Assembly (NCBI GenBank): GCA_050908895.1
Contig: CP171222.1
Location: 310,001 to 374,000 of the forward strand
Direction: 5' to 3'
DNA length: 64,000 nt
Source: S5-A14a sp050908895
GTDB lineage: Bacteria; Bacillota; Clostridia; Peptostreptococcales; Anaerovoracaceae
In this document: positions 17,909-27,243 of the stretch, piece after piece
Numbering within the stretch: the stretch's first letter is position 1
How the letters are laid out: each line of letters begins with the position of its first letter
Notes under the pieces: model-generated
Seen by the model: only the letters and a program-made list of their open reading frames with translations
The model's database searches: none
Told to the model about the DNA's origin: nothing
Translations under genes and position numbers: made by a program

Positions 17909-18018
17909 TAAATTACATAAAATTTAATTTTGTCTATATAAACAAAATAGCTGTATTTGGAGAGATTAAATATCCGAAGGCGGCTGTTTGGCTATGTAAC
18001 ACCGTTTGAATAATAAAA

Positions 18019-18052
18019 ATGCCGGATGTTTAAATACATCCGGCATTCTTCT
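18019..18052. terminator. Bidirectional terminator
   Basis: An 11-bp perfect stem, ATGCCGGATGT / ACATCCGGCAT, with a 6-nt loop. T-rich tracts follow on both strands, better on the minus side. It separates the ornithine operon from the convergent CAP-domain gene. Confidence 0.8.
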
Positions 18053-18098
18053 AAAAAATCTTTAATTAATTGCCACGGCATATTGTAATATAATACTA

Positions 18099-19640
18099 CT
18101 ATTCAACCCATGCCCCCGTGTCGTCGACTCTGTAGCCATCTATAATTTCGCTTTTAGCCATGTAGCCGCCACGCTTTAGATAGTACCATTTTCCACCACT
18201 TTTAAGCCACTGATTTTGTGCATAACTGTAATCATCCTTGAGATAAAACCAGCTTGAATATGCATTATCATAAATCCACTCTGCTTTAGCCGACGAGCCG
18301 TCACCTTTGACATAGTAACTACCTATCCATTCGTTTACGGCCATTTTACCATTCGCTTTTAAATAGTACCATTTGCCGGAACTTAAAATCCACTGATTTC
18401 GGAGTATATCTCCATTGGAATCGTAGTAATACCAGCTACCAGATGGTTTGTGAAAATACCACTGGTCGTATAGTTTGTATTCTTGCTTATCCTCATTGAT
18501 AAGAGTTGATTTTTCTTTTAATAGTACTTCTAACTTTTGTGTTGTTTTATCATATTTTTCTTTTGCTAATTTTACATAATCTACATTACCTGATTTTAAG
18601 TTTTCTAATTTATGTTCAAGCTCTCTAATATTAAAGTTATTACTAAAAGAATTTAATTCACTAATAAATTCTTTTGTGTCTGTGAGTTTACCCATTTTTT
18701 TATAGGCTTCCGATTTAAAGCTAAAAAGCTGACCGGATATATTTCCTTTACTGGTCCAAGAAAACCCTGTAATTTCATAATCGGGGTTAATAATATTAGT
18801 ATAATGGCCTGTTTGAATATATCCCAAATTTGGCAGACCTAATTCTTTCGCTACTTTTTTCTTAAAATCGTCTGTCCATCGAATTACATCTTCATGTTTA
18901 GGGCTTAAATTATGTGATACTGCGTAATCATAAACTATTTTTTCTTCGTCATACCAACCTATAAAAGGTTTATCATAACCCCAAGCGAGATTTTCACCTG
19001 ATCCCCATAAACCATTATTTACAGTTTCAATTCCTTGATGCCCTGAACCTATAGGATCTGAAGATACTGCTGTTGAAAATGCTGACCAAAGCATCATGTC
19101 GTAAGATAGGTATAGGGGTTTCAGTCCGTGAGATATTCTCAATCGATTGGATTCATCAATATTCTGTGCAGCGGTAAGAACATTATTTTTACTTAATGAA
19201 GAGTTTACAATATCCATAACTTTCTGTTCTCGAGCTCCGCCATCAAAATGTCCCTTTGTTTTTGGATGTGATTTAAAATAGTTATAAATTTCATTGAACG
19301 TATTAACTGAATAAGACTCTAAGAAGCTTATAGCACTGGCATTTCCTGTCTCGGCATCTGTAATTTGCTTAGCGATAGTTTTTGCTTCGTTATCTGCTTT
19401 TGCTTTTGCTTCATTATAGATTTGTTCTGTTCTTGATTTTTCTTCTTGTGCTGCTTTAATTTCTTCATTTAGTCTTTCGAGTTTTGTTCTATTTATTTCA
19501 GAAGAGATACTATATTTCAAGGTGGTAGAGATATCTGTAGCAAATACAGTGTCCCCCATTGCCTTTGTTATAATAGGTGAAAAAGTAATGGTCATCAATA
19601 TAGCCATTGATAGTAATTTTTTTAGTTGTTTTTTTTCCAT
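18099..19640 (-). CDS. Secreted CAP/SCP-domain protein with choline-binding-type repeats
   Basis: 513 residues. A signal peptide (residues 1-35, KKLLSMAILMTITFSPIITKAMG) is followed by a coiled coil (about 50-95) and a CAP domain (about 145-300; AAQNIDESNRLRISHGLKPL, SGENLAWGY, QTGHYTNIINPDYEITGF). A second helical stretch follows (about 310-385). Residues 400-513 hold four or five aromatic repeats of the form SGKWYYLKANGKMAVNEW, typical of choline- or glucan-binding wall anchors. It is probably retained on teichoic acids or other wall polymers. The catalytic role of bacterial CAP domains is mostly unknown. The ATG has AGGAG at proper spacing. Confidence 0.85.
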   Translation of the reverse strand: MEKKQLKKLLSMAILMTITFSPIITKAMGDTVFATDISTTLKYSISSEINRTKLERLNEEIKAAQEEKSRTEQIYNEAKAKADNEAKTIAKQITDAETGNASAISFLESYSVNTFNEIYNYFKSHPKTKGHFDGGAREQKVMDIVNSSLSKNNVLTAAQNIDESNRLRISHGLKPLYLSYDMMLWSAFSTAVSSDPIGSGHQGIETVNNGLWGSGENLAWGYDKPFIGWYDEEKIVYDYAVSHNLSPKHEDVIRWTDDFKKKVAKELGLPNLGYIQTGHYTNIINPDYEITGFSWTSKGNISGQLFSFKSEAYKKMGKLTDTKEFISELNSFSNNFNIRELEHKLENLKSGNVDYVKLAKEKYDKTTQKLEVLLKEKSTLINEDKQEYKLYDQWYFHKPSGSWYYYDSNGDILRNQWILSSGKWYYLKANGKMAVNEWIGSYYVKGDGSSAKAEWIYDNAYSSWFYLKDDYSYAQNQWLKSGGKWYYLKRGGYMAKSEIIDGYRVDDTGAWVE

Positions 19641-19831
19641 AATTTTATTCTCCTGTTTGTTAAATGGGTGGTTTAAAATTAGCGAATTAAATATTGAATT
19701 TTATTTTTTAGAATTCTTTTGTATATATTACCACGTAAATATGATTTTGTGCAATGACACATATAAAATTTACTCTTATAGAGCAAGGGATTTGTAGAGG
19801 AAAGTATTTTTATGCAATAAGATGATATTAC

Positions 19832-19860
19832 TTGCATATAGTTAATACATAGGGTATAGT
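19832..19860 (+). promoter_or_regulatory. Promoter of C69 dipeptidase gene
   Basis: TTGCAT and TATAGT separated by 17 bp, 33 bases before the ATG. Confidence 0.6.
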
Positions 19861-19893
19861 ATCAATTAAGAGGATTATGAGGAGGTTAAATAC

Positions 19894-21687
19894 ATGTTAA
19901 GAAAGGAAATAAAAAAATGTATACCTTTTGTGCTTGCTGTTGGACTAGTATTGGGATACACAGTACCATCAATGGCTTGCACGGGACTTTATGTTGGAAG
20001 TGATTACGCCCAAAATGGAAGCACATATTTTGGGAGGTCAGAGGACTTAAAAAATAATAATTTGAAGGTTTTTGGTGTACAGGAAGCTAAGGATTGGCCT
20101 GAAGGAACCACATATACAGATAACGACGGTTTCACAATGCCTATGCCTGCCCATACATATAGGTATTCTTATATAAGAGATACTAAGGATTTTACTCCGC
20201 CACCTGTAGATGCTAATAAAAACGAAGTAGGACAGGCTTATGGTGAAGCTGGTATTAACGAAAAGGGTGTTTCTGTAAGTGCGACGGTAAGCACCAAGGC
20301 AAGCAAAACAGCCCTTGAAAAGGATCCTCTTATTGAGGGTGGAATAACGGAAGTCTCTATTGGGAGCATTCTGCTGGGGATATCTGAGTCTGCAAGGGAT
20401 GGTGTAGAAAAATTAGCCGGTATTATAGACAAGTACGGAGCTAATGAAAATAATTCATTGATGATAGGAGATCCAAATGAAACTTGGTATTTTGAGATTG
20501 TAAGCGGACACCAGTACGCAGCTATTAAATTACCAAGCAACAAGGTATCAGCTCAACCTAATATCACACTTCTTGGTGCTATCGATGTAGATGACAAAGA
20601 AAATGTTATTGCATCACCTAACCTTGTAAAGCTTGCTGAAGATAACAATTTTCTCGTGAAAGATGAAAGCGGAAAAATTGATGTCGCAATGAGCTATAGA
20701 GGTCCTATTGCTAAATCTGCTAAGGTGGCAAGGAATTTAGACCGTTATTGGATGGCAGGAAACTACTTAAATCCGGGGTTGTTTGGACATGAAACTTTAG
20801 AAACCTTAAAGGCGGACGATAACAAGGTTAAACTTTTATATGATGCTGACAGAAAACTTGCAACATCAGAAGTTCTAAATATTTTGAAGCAAAGAGGAAT
20901 AGGAACTAAGTACGACCATACAAAAGATAATAAAATTTATCCTATAGGAAATGAGAATCAGATGGAAGTCCATGTTTTCGAGAAGAGATTAGGAAAACCT
21001 CTTGAACTTACAACTATTCAGTGGCAAGGGGTGGCAGATGCTCCATATACGATTTTTGTTCCATATTACACGGCTCTTATGAACCGGATAAACCCTAAGT
21101 ACCAGGTAGAGGCTGCGAAGCCTTTCGGCGATGGATCAATCCATCAGTTGTTCAATGACCTAAATGAAATGGGCATGAATAATTACAACGAAAATTTAGA
21201 AAAAGGCGTGAGGGAGTATTTAGATCTCATACAAAATAGCCTTATAGAACAACAGCCTGCTCTTGATAATCATATGAAAAAGGTTTTAGCTGAAGAGGGC
21301 TTCGATAAAGCTCAGGCAGAAGCTAATAGAATGGGAATCGATATTTCAGATCAGGTTTATAACCTTGCAAGAAAACTTAGAAGTGAAATGAAAGCCTATA
21401 TCGACAAGAAAGATTTTAGCAAACCTTTCGTAGCATCTGGATTTACAGATAAGAAGGTGCCTGTATACAATTTAGAACCTAAACAAGATGAAGAAATCAG
21501 CGATAATAACACCGATAATTCCAACAATGCAGATGTTAATAAAGCAAAAGAGAAGAATGTAATCAAACCTGAATCCAAGGCGAAATCAGTAAATACAGGA
21601 GATACTCAGAATATATGGCTTTACGTTGGAGGTGCAGTTGCAGCACTAATACTAGTCGTACTCGTTCTTGTAAAAAGGAAAAGATAG
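19894..21687 (+). CDS. Surface-anchored C69-family dipeptidase (PepD-like)
   Basis: 597 residues. The signal peptide ends at SMA and the next residue is the nucleophile Cys in ACTGLYVGSDYAQNGS, as expected for N-terminal nucleophile dipeptidases of family C69. AYGEAGINEKGVSVSATVS and NSLMIGDPNETWYFEIVSG complete the catalytic core. After about residue 520 comes a low-complexity linker, then SVNTGDTQ, a 20-residue membrane segment and KRKR. This resembles a sortase-type sorting signal of the clostridial [S/N]xxTG kind. The product would release peptides outside the cell, which suits an amino acid fermenter. GAGGAGG precedes the ATG. Confidence 0.85.
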   Translation: MLRKEIKKCIPFVLAVGLVLGYTVPSMACTGLYVGSDYAQNGSTYFGRSEDLKNNNLKVFGVQEAKDWPEGTTYTDNDGFTMPMPAHTYRYSYIRDTKDFTPPPVDANKNEVGQAYGEAGINEKGVSVSATVSTKASKTALEKDPLIEGGITEVSIGSILLGISESARDGVEKLAGIIDKYGANENNSLMIGDPNETWYFEIVSGHQYAAIKLPSNKVSAQPNITLLGAIDVDDKENVIASPNLVKLAEDNNFLVKDESGKIDVAMSYRGPIAKSAKVARNLDRYWMAGNYLNPGLFGHETLETLKADDNKVKLLYDADRKLATSEVLNILKQRGIGTKYDHTKDNKIYPIGNENQMEVHVFEKRLGKPLELTTIQWQGVADAPYTIFVPYYTALMNRINPKYQVEAAKPFGDGSIHQLFNDLNEMGMNNYNENLEKGVREYLDLIQNSLIEQQPALDNHMKKVLAEEGFDKAQAEANRMGIDISDQVYNLARKLRSEMKAYIDKKDFSKPFVASGFTDKKVPVYNLEPKQDEEISDNNTDNSNNADVNKAKEKNVIKPESKAKSVNTGDTQNIWLYVGGAVAALILVVLVLVKRKR

Positions 21688-21846
21688 ATAAATTGAATGC
21701 AGTAGGCTAATTATATAAATCCATCAGGGGAAATGTAAAATTTACTTTGGTGGATTTTGTCTTTAATTTACTTCAATAGCTTGTTTAAAAAGAGAAGATA
21801 ATCTATACCATTTACCTTTATATTTATTCCAATAATACTTATAAAA

Positions 21847-21855
21847 TGATATAAT
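21847..21855 (+). promoter_or_regulatory. Extended -10 promoter of the glmL-like/orr unit
   Basis: TGATATAAT is a perfect -10 with an upstream TG; no good -35 is present at 17 bp. No sigma-54 element is seen here, so the accessory and racemase genes appear to be controlled separately from the main ornithine operon. Confidence 0.5.
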
Positions 21856-21891
21856 AGTCATAAGATTAACAGAAAAGGAGACTGAGGGACT

Positions 21892-23490
21892 ATGAAGGTA
21901 GATGTACTGGTTGCAGAGATAGGATCAACGACAACAGTTGTGAATGCTTTTAAAGATTTAAATACAGATAACCCGGTTTTTTGGGGACAGGGACAAGCAC
22001 CGACTTCGGTTTTAGAAGGCGATGTAAGAATTGGCCTTCAAGGTGCAATAGACGATCTCTGCCAAAAGAAAGAAATTGAAAATATAGAATATGACATGAT
22101 GCTTGCCACATCATCAGCAGCAGGTGGTCTTAAAATGACTGTTCACGGACTGGTTTATGACATGACTGCAAAGGCAGCGAAGGAAGCAGCCCTTGGAGCG
22201 GGAGGTATTTTGCATTACGTTACAGCAGGTAAGTTACGAAGAACAGATCTCAAAAAAATCAAGGACATTAATCCCAATCTAATCTTAATAGCAGGTGGTG
22301 TTGATTATGGAGAAAGAGATACTGCTATTTATAATGCTGAAATGATACGTTCTTTGGGAATGAAAACCCCTATTGTATATGCGGGCAACGTGGAAAATCA
22401 AGAAGAAATGGATTTGATTTTTGATGAAGAAAGCGGCCAGGAACTTTATAATATTGAAAATGTCTATCCCAAGATAGATACTCTAAATGTTGAACCTTGT
22501 AGAAAAGTTATACAGGATGCATTTGAAAAGCATATAATTCATGCACCGGGGATGGAACATGTTAGGGAACTTGTAACAGGACCTATTATCCCAACACCGG
22601 GTGCTGTTATGGAATGCACTAAGCTGCTCTATGAATGCATTGGTGATTTAATCGTACTTGACGTTGGTGGAGCTACCACTGACCTTCATTCTGTAGCCTC
22701 AGAGTCAGATCAGGTTGCAAGAATTTTAGTGTCTCCGGAGCCAAAGGCAAAGAGAACGGTAGAAGGTGATCTTGGCGTTTATGTCAATAGGATGAAAGTA
22801 ATTGAGTCGATTGGTGAAGAAAAGTTAAGGGAAGAATGCGAGGAAATGGGCATTGATCTTGATAAAACCCTTGAATCTTACGTAGCAATCCCTAAGAATG
22901 AAGATGAATTTAAGCTAGTAGAGAGATTAACAAAAGAGGCTGTTATCAAGGCTGTTGAACGTCATGCAGGCAAAATCAGATACATCTATGGTCCAAGTGG
23001 AAGAAGTACAGTTGCAGAAGGAAAAGACCTTACCCAGGTTCGATATATAGTAGGTACCGGTGGTGCGCTGACAAGACTCCCAAACAGAGTAAAGATAATG
23101 GAGACCATAGCGGAGCATAACGAGTCAGGAATGCTTTTATTCCCTTCAAAACATGCAGAAATTCTAGTTGATAACATGTACATTATGGCATCTCTTGGCG
23201 TTTTAAGTATGACTCATAGGGAGGGTGCAATTAAACTCCTTGAACAAAGCCTTGGAATTAGCTTTCAGGGTAAAGCTCTAAAGAAAGATGAAGAGCCAAT
23301 CTACATTAGAGAACTTTTGAGAGAAGAAAAGGAAGCTAAGGAAAAGGAAGAACAGCATCGCAAAGAGATTGAGGCCATGGAAGCAATGGGGTACGACATG
23401 AGCGACTTTAAAGGAGAGCTTCAAATAGGCGGTGAAAACGACAGAGCAAAGAAGGCGGAAGCGGAAAAAGCTACAAAAGCTAAAGGATAA
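21892..23490 (+). CDS. GlmL/MutL-family accessory protein, probable reactivation partner of ornithine aminomutase
   Basis: 532 residues, actin-like ATPase fold. The phosphate 1 motif is EIGSTTTVVNAFKDL, the phosphate 2 motif LDVGGATTDLHSVASES, and the adenosine region RYIVGTGGALTRLPNR. GlmL/MutL proteins accompany B12-dependent glutamate mutase and are thought to maintain the mutase. A copy is regularly found in ornithine gene clusters, so the partner here is probably OraSE. The C-terminus is a charged helix (EKEEQHRKEIEAMEAM) that runs to a stop at 23490. The same frame stays open for 63 more codons after that stop. GGAGACTGAGGGAC precedes the ATG. Confidence 0.85.
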   Translation: MKVDVLVAEIGSTTTVVNAFKDLNTDNPVFWGQGQAPTSVLEGDVRIGLQGAIDDLCQKKEIENIEYDMMLATSSAAGGLKMTVHGLVYDMTAKAAKEAALGAGGILHYVTAGKLRRTDLKKIKDINPNLILIAGGVDYGERDTAIYNAEMIRSLGMKTPIVYAGNVENQEEMDLIFDEESGQELYNIENVYPKIDTLNVEPCRKVIQDAFEKHIIHAPGMEHVRELVTGPIIPTPGAVMECTKLLYECIGDLIVLDVGGATTDLHSVASESDQVARILVSPEPKAKRTVEGDLGVYVNRMKVIESIGEEKLREECEEMGIDLDKTLESYVAIPKNEDEFKLVERLTKEAVIKAVERHAGKIRYIYGPSGRSTVAEGKDLTQVRYIVGTGGALTRLPNRVKIMETIAEHNESGMLLFPSKHAEILVDNMYIMASLGVLSMTHREGAIKLLEQSLGISFQGKALKKDEEPIYIRELLREEKEAKEKEEQHRKEIEAMEAMGYDMSDFKGELQIGGENDRAKKAEAEKATKAKG

Positions 23491-23682
23491 AGTGGTGAAC
23501 CGGAAAACTTCACAGAAGGAGTCATAGAGACTTGCAATCTTAAGAAGCATGTTGAACCAACGGAAACACCCCAAGCCTCCAAAACGCAACATAATATTCA
23601 GCATCCGATAACGTGCAACAAAGAGTGTAAATATTGCTTTAGACTACATTGCAAAGATAGAAAAGAAGAAGTAGGAAGATAG
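23491..23682 (+). other. Cys-rich 63-codon open tail after the glmL-like stop
   Basis: Directly after the TAA of the glmL-like gene and in the same frame, 63 sense codons run to TAG at 23680. The translated tail contains CNKECKYCFRLHC, a C-x3-C-x2-C-x4-C arrangement that looks like a metal site. There is no ATG, GTG or TTG in this frame. It is either the lost C-terminus of a longer accessory protein, reached only by stop read-through, or a remnant of a small protein. Confidence 0.4.
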
Positions 23683-23708
23683 AATAATCAAGATAAAGAG
23701 GAAAAACC

Positions 23709-24833
23709 ATGTACCCAAGAATTGTAATAGATTTAAAGAAACTTGAATCAAATATTGAAACCTTAGCAAAAATCATAAAAGATGAAGGGAATTGCTCCCT
23801 GATGCTTGTAACTAAAGGACTTTGTGCTGACCTGGAATTGGTAAAAATGCTTTCAGTAAATAAAAGAGTTGACTTCGTTGCAGATTCTCGTATGAAAAAC
23901 ATTGAAAGCTACAGCAAAATCGTCAGGCATGCGGGTAAGAAAACAGCTTTAATCAGAATACCTATGTTAAGCGAAATTGAAGACATAGTGCAGCATGTAG
24001 ACCTCTGCTTCAATTCAGAAATAGAGACTATAAGAGCTATAGATGCAGCGGCAAAAGAAAAAGGCAAAGTACAAGATATTTTGCTTATGATAGACCTAGG
24101 TGACCTTAGAGAAGGAATTTTCTTTGAAAACGAAGAGGAAATTCTTAAAGTAGCAAAAGAGGTTGATTACATGGAAAATGTAAATCTCTATGGTGTTGGT
24201 GTCAACCTGACTTGTTATGGGGCTATTATTCCTAAAAATGAGAACTTGTCTAAGCTTGTTCAAATCGGTCATAAAATTGAAAAGACGACAGGCAGAAAAC
24301 TCGAAATGTATTCCGGTGGAAACTCAAGTTCGATTTACTTAGTTGATAGTGAGCTAATGCCTAGAACTGGAAGAATGCCAGAAGGAGAAAAAATGCCTGA
24401 GGGTATTAATAATCTTCGTCTTGGGGAGGCTTTCCTTCTTGGAAATGACACGGCTTACGAAACGGAAATTCCTGAAACATATTACGATGCAATTAAGCTT
24501 GAAGCTCAGATTGTGGAGCTTAAAGAAAAACCGTCTTTGCCAATCGGCGAGGTTGGGGTCGATGCTTTTGGAGAAAAACCTTTCTATGAGGACAAAGGCA
24601 TAATGAAAAGAGCTATAATTGCGGTGGGAAAACAGGATACGGACCTAGGTTCAATGACTCCATGTGATGAAAGAATTGAAATCATGGGTGGCAGCTCCGA
24701 CCATATTATTCTTGATTTAACCAAATGTGGTGACGATTATAAGTTGGGAGATATAGTTGAGTTTACTGTAGGATACGGTGGAATGCTTAAATTAGCAACA
24801 TCTCCATATGTAGGTAGGAAGTATATGAAATAA
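23709..24833 (+). CDS. orr: Ornithine racemase (alanine racemase-like, PLP-dependent)
   Basis: 374 residues, alanine-racemase N-terminal barrel. The PLP lysine is in MLVTKGLCADLELVK, the same segment as in characterised clostridial ornithine racemases. DFVADSRMKNIESY, MYSGGNSSSIYLV and LRLGEAFLLGN follow in family order. It supplies D-ornithine to OraSE. The gene ends the accessory unit and is followed by a strong terminator. Location beside a glmL-like gene and the ornithine operon supports ornithine rather than alanine as substrate. Confidence 0.88.
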   Translation: MYPRIVIDLKKLESNIETLAKIIKDEGNCSLMLVTKGLCADLELVKMLSVNKRVDFVADSRMKNIESYSKIVRHAGKKTALIRIPMLSEIEDIVQHVDLCFNSEIETIRAIDAAAKEKGKVQDILLMIDLGDLREGIFFENEEEILKVAKEVDYMENVNLYGVGVNLTCYGAIIPKNENLSKLVQIGHKIEKTTGRKLEMYSGGNSSSIYLVDSELMPRTGRMPEGEKMPEGINNLRLGEAFLLGNDTAYETEIPETYYDAIKLEAQIVELKEKPSLPIGEVGVDAFGEKPFYEDKGIMKRAIIAVGKQDTDLGSMTPCDERIEIMGGSSDHIILDLTKCGDDYKLGDIVEFTVGYGGMLKLATSPYVGRKYMK

Positions 24834-24913
24834 AGGGCAATAAGAACATTAGGAGTATAAATTATGTTCATTGCTATGCAGAGGCTTAAATGAAGAATTA
24901 AGGCTAAATGATA

Positions 24914-24953
24914 AACAGGTGTTGAATGATTAATCATTCAACACCTGTTTTTA
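24914..24953 (+). terminator. Strong Rho-independent terminator after orr
   Basis: A perfect stem of up to 17 bp, AACAGGTGTTGAATGAT / ATCATTCAACACCTGTT, is followed by T5. Confidence 0.9.
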
Positions 24954-25034
24954 ATAATATTATTTAGCGATTTTTAAATTTTAAAAGCTTGAAAGCTTGA
25001 AATATAAATACAATCTTTTATGTAACTCCTAAAT

Positions 25035-25346
25035 TTATAAACCAAGTTTAGAAAGTAAAGCAGCTTTAGGAAGTGCTCCGACAACGTTAGCCTTTTTTTC
25101 GCCACTTTCAAATAGAAATACTGCGGGAATTGTCATAATTCCATACTTCATTGCAAGCTCCTGACTTTCGTCAACATTAACCTTACATACTTTTACAGAT
25201 CCTTTTTTCTCTTCAGCGATTTCGTCAAGCGTTGGAGCAAGATTAACGCAGTGACCACACCATGGAGCCCAAAAGTCCACGATTACGGGAACATCACTTT
25301 TTAATACTTCAGCTTCAAAATTATCATTGTTTACATTTACTACCAT
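25035..25346 (-). CDS. trxA: Thioredoxin with CGHC active site
   Basis: 103 residues, standard thioredoxin fold. The active site reads APWCGHCVNLAP, and the cis-proline loop is GIMTIPAVFLF. Most bacterial thioredoxins have CGPC. The CGHC dipeptide is that of protein disulfide isomerases and raises the redox potential. No signal peptide is present, so it works in the cytoplasm. The ATG is preceded by AGGAGG. It is convergent with orr. Confidence 0.92.
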   Translation of the reverse strand: MVVNVNNDNFEAEVLKSDVPVIVDFWAPWCGHCVNLAPTLDEIAEEKKGSVKVCKVNVDESQELAMKYGIMTIPAVFLFESGEKKANVVGALPKAALLSKLGL

Positions 25347-25416
25347 AATTTTCCTCCTATAACTGCAATATCATAATTTGAATTCAATCCCAATTTAAGA
25401 TATTGCTTTTTATGAA

Positions 25417-26199
25417 TCATTGATTGGTTAGAATATCGGATTCGCTTTGTATTATGGATAAGGCATCTCTTACTTTGCTTTCTATAAACTGAGGAAGAGT
25501 TTTAATAGTCGACCTATCCATCTTATCCAGCCAAATTGGGTCCAAAAACCGGACTGTTACAGGATGTTCTGATCCGGTTTTTAAATACCCTTGCTTTTCG
25601 TACCATCTATAAGTGCCATCAAGAACAACGGGTACTATCGGGGCTTTACGGTCTCCACCGGTTGCTAGTTTAAAACTCCCCGGTTTAAATTCGCCCAAAT
25701 CAGGTCCTTGACTTCTTGTGCCTTCTGGAAAGATAAGTATAGAATCGCCACTATCAATCCTTTGTCGGCTCTCCTTAAACACCCTTAATGAAGATCTTGG
25801 ATTTCCTCTTTCAATGAAGTATCCTCCAACTGATTTTACCCAATTTCCTACATAAGGAACTTTCTCAATTTCAGATTTTGCTATAAAACCTGATTGTTTC
25901 TTTCCTAATGCGTACAAAATAGCTACAACGTCTAAATACCCTTGATGATTAGAAATAAACACACAACCTAAATTTTCGGGTATTTTTTCTCTGTCAATAA
26001 CAGTTATATGAAGGTCAAAATCTTTGACAATTTTTTTCATACATTCAAAATTCTTCTCACCTATAAACTGCCTAACTTCCGCAGGTGTTGAGGTGAGTCG
26101 TTTTTTGTCTATGGTTCTTCGCAACCTTTCCATACGTGCTAGTTGTTTTACAACTTTAATTGCACTAATTGGAAGCATAAAGTATTTTTCTAACGCCAC
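25417..26199 (-). CDS. plsC: 1-acyl-sn-glycerol-3-phosphate acyltransferase
   Basis: 260 residues, PlsC/LPLAT family. The catalytic motif HxxxxD is in FISNHQGYLDV, and the phosphate-binding motif is ILIFPEGTRSQG. APIVPVVLDGTYRW also fits. It acylates lysophosphatidate to phosphatidate at the membrane. The N-terminal 60 residues are longer and more basic than in short PlsC. The start is GTG 26199 with a weak AAAGGGCGG site; an internal ATG lies seven codons on. Confidence 0.88.
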   Translation of the reverse strand: MALEKYFMLPISAIKVVKQLARMERLRRTIDKKRLTSTPAEVRQFIGEKNFECMKKIVKDFDLHITVIDREKIPENLGCVFISNHQGYLDVVAILYALGKKQSGFIAKSEIEKVPYVGNWVKSVGGYFIERGNPRSSLRVFKESRQRIDSGDSILIFPEGTRSQGPDLGEFKPGSFKLATGGDRKAPIVPVVLDGTYRWYEKQGYLKTGSEHPVTVRFLDPIWLDKMDRSTIKTLPQFIESKVRDALSIIQSESDILTNQ

Positions 26200-26300
26200 G
26201 ATTGTTTCCGCCCTTTCCTACGCATATACTATACCACATTCGAGGTGGAAATTTCCATACTAAAAGTGTATAATATACCGAGAAAGGAGTAAAATTGAGA

Positions 26301-26516
26301 ATGAATGTACGTAAGATAAAAAGGCGAAAAATTGCGATGGCTTTGATTGGATTTACTATAATTCAGTCGGCGGCAATAATTGCTCTCTATTTAGAAGTCT
26401 TCAGCGAAGATTGGGGATTTGGTGCATTTTTAGTTATTTTACTTTTGCCAGCAGCCATTGAGGTTGCTATTATTTGTCGATTATTAGCCGGTGCCGGAGG
26501 GAAAAAATATGACTAA
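26301..26516 (+). CDS. Small membrane protein of unknown function
   Basis: 71 residues with two predicted membrane helices (about 11-31 and 40-62) after a very basic N-terminus (RKIKRRK). The last 8 bases overlap the PAP2 gene, so the two are co-translated. A TTG at 26295, closer to the AAAGGAG site, could be the start instead. No family is recognised. Confidence 0.65.
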   Translation: MNVRKIKRRKIAMALIGFTIIQSAAIIALYLEVFSEDWGFGAFLVILLLPAAIEVAIICRLLAGAGGKKYD

Positions 26517-27210
26517 AAAATATTTTGCTAATAAAAAATCAGTAAAGTTTAAAAATCTCTACCTAAGATTAATTATTGGAGTCTTAGCGCTGGGGATTTT
26601 TATATATGTGGGATGGAGCATTTCGTCCGTTGGAAGGGGCCCGGCTCTTTTTGATGATTATATTAGATTTTGGATATATAAACAAAGATGTGAATGGTTA
26701 ACACCTTTAGTAAAAGGGATTACATATTTGGGCAACTGGCAAACTATCTTTATAATTTCAATTATACTTGCTATTTATAATAAAACAAGGTTTTGTCTTG
26801 GGATTCCTGCCATAACCGTATCTCTTATTTCTGTAGGGATTTATTCGTTGCTTAAAATCGAATTCCAAAGGCCAAGACCTGATGTTGCCCTACACTTAGT
26901 TTCTCAGGGAGGGTGGTCTTTTCCGTCAGGTCATTCTATGAACTGTATAGTTTTTTATGGAACAATTTTTTATATTTTATGGATGTATGGAGACAGAATA
27001 AAACACAGAAGACTTTGGCTTGCGATGACGGGGTTACTCATTCCTGCAATAGGAGTTTCCAGAGTGTATGTCGGTGTTCACTATCCTACGGACATAGTTG
27101 GAGGATGGACTTTCGGGGGCTTTATTTTGATACTTTTTTCTTTATGGATTGATTTCGTGGTTATGTATAAATCTTTGTGGGTAGATAAGTATCATAAATT
27201 TTTAAAGTAA
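26509..27210 (+). CDS. PAP2-superfamily membrane phosphatase
   Basis: 233 residues, about six membrane segments. The three phosphatase motifs are intact: KIEFQRPRP, FPSGHSMN, and SRVYVGVHYPTD, which hold the catalytic histidines and arginines. Such enzymes dephosphorylate phosphatidate, phosphatidylglycerophosphate or undecaprenyl pyrophosphate. The substrate cannot be fixed here, although a divergent plsC nearby points to lipids. The start was set at ATG 26509 because GGAGGG lies 7 nt upstream; the frame is open further up. Confidence 0.88.
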   Translation: MTKKYFANKKSVKFKNLYLRLIIGVLALGIFIYVGWSISSVGRGPALFDDYIRFWIYKQRCEWLTPLVKGITYLGNWQTIFIISIILAIYNKTRFCLGIPAITVSLISVGIYSLLKIEFQRPRPDVALHLVSQGGWSFPSGHSMNCIVFYGTIFYILWMYGDRIKHRRLWLAMTGLLIPAIGVSRVYVGVHYPTDIVGGWTFGGFILILFSLWIDFVVMYKSLWVDKYHKFLK

Positions 27211-27243
27211 CTAAAGAAATATACAGGAGAAAGGAGAAGTACA

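Noticed and set aside
23278..23604. Minus-strand reading frame opposite the end of the glmL-like gene
   Set aside because: It is hydrophobic shadow sequence of a coding region, without a ribosome site or known similarity.
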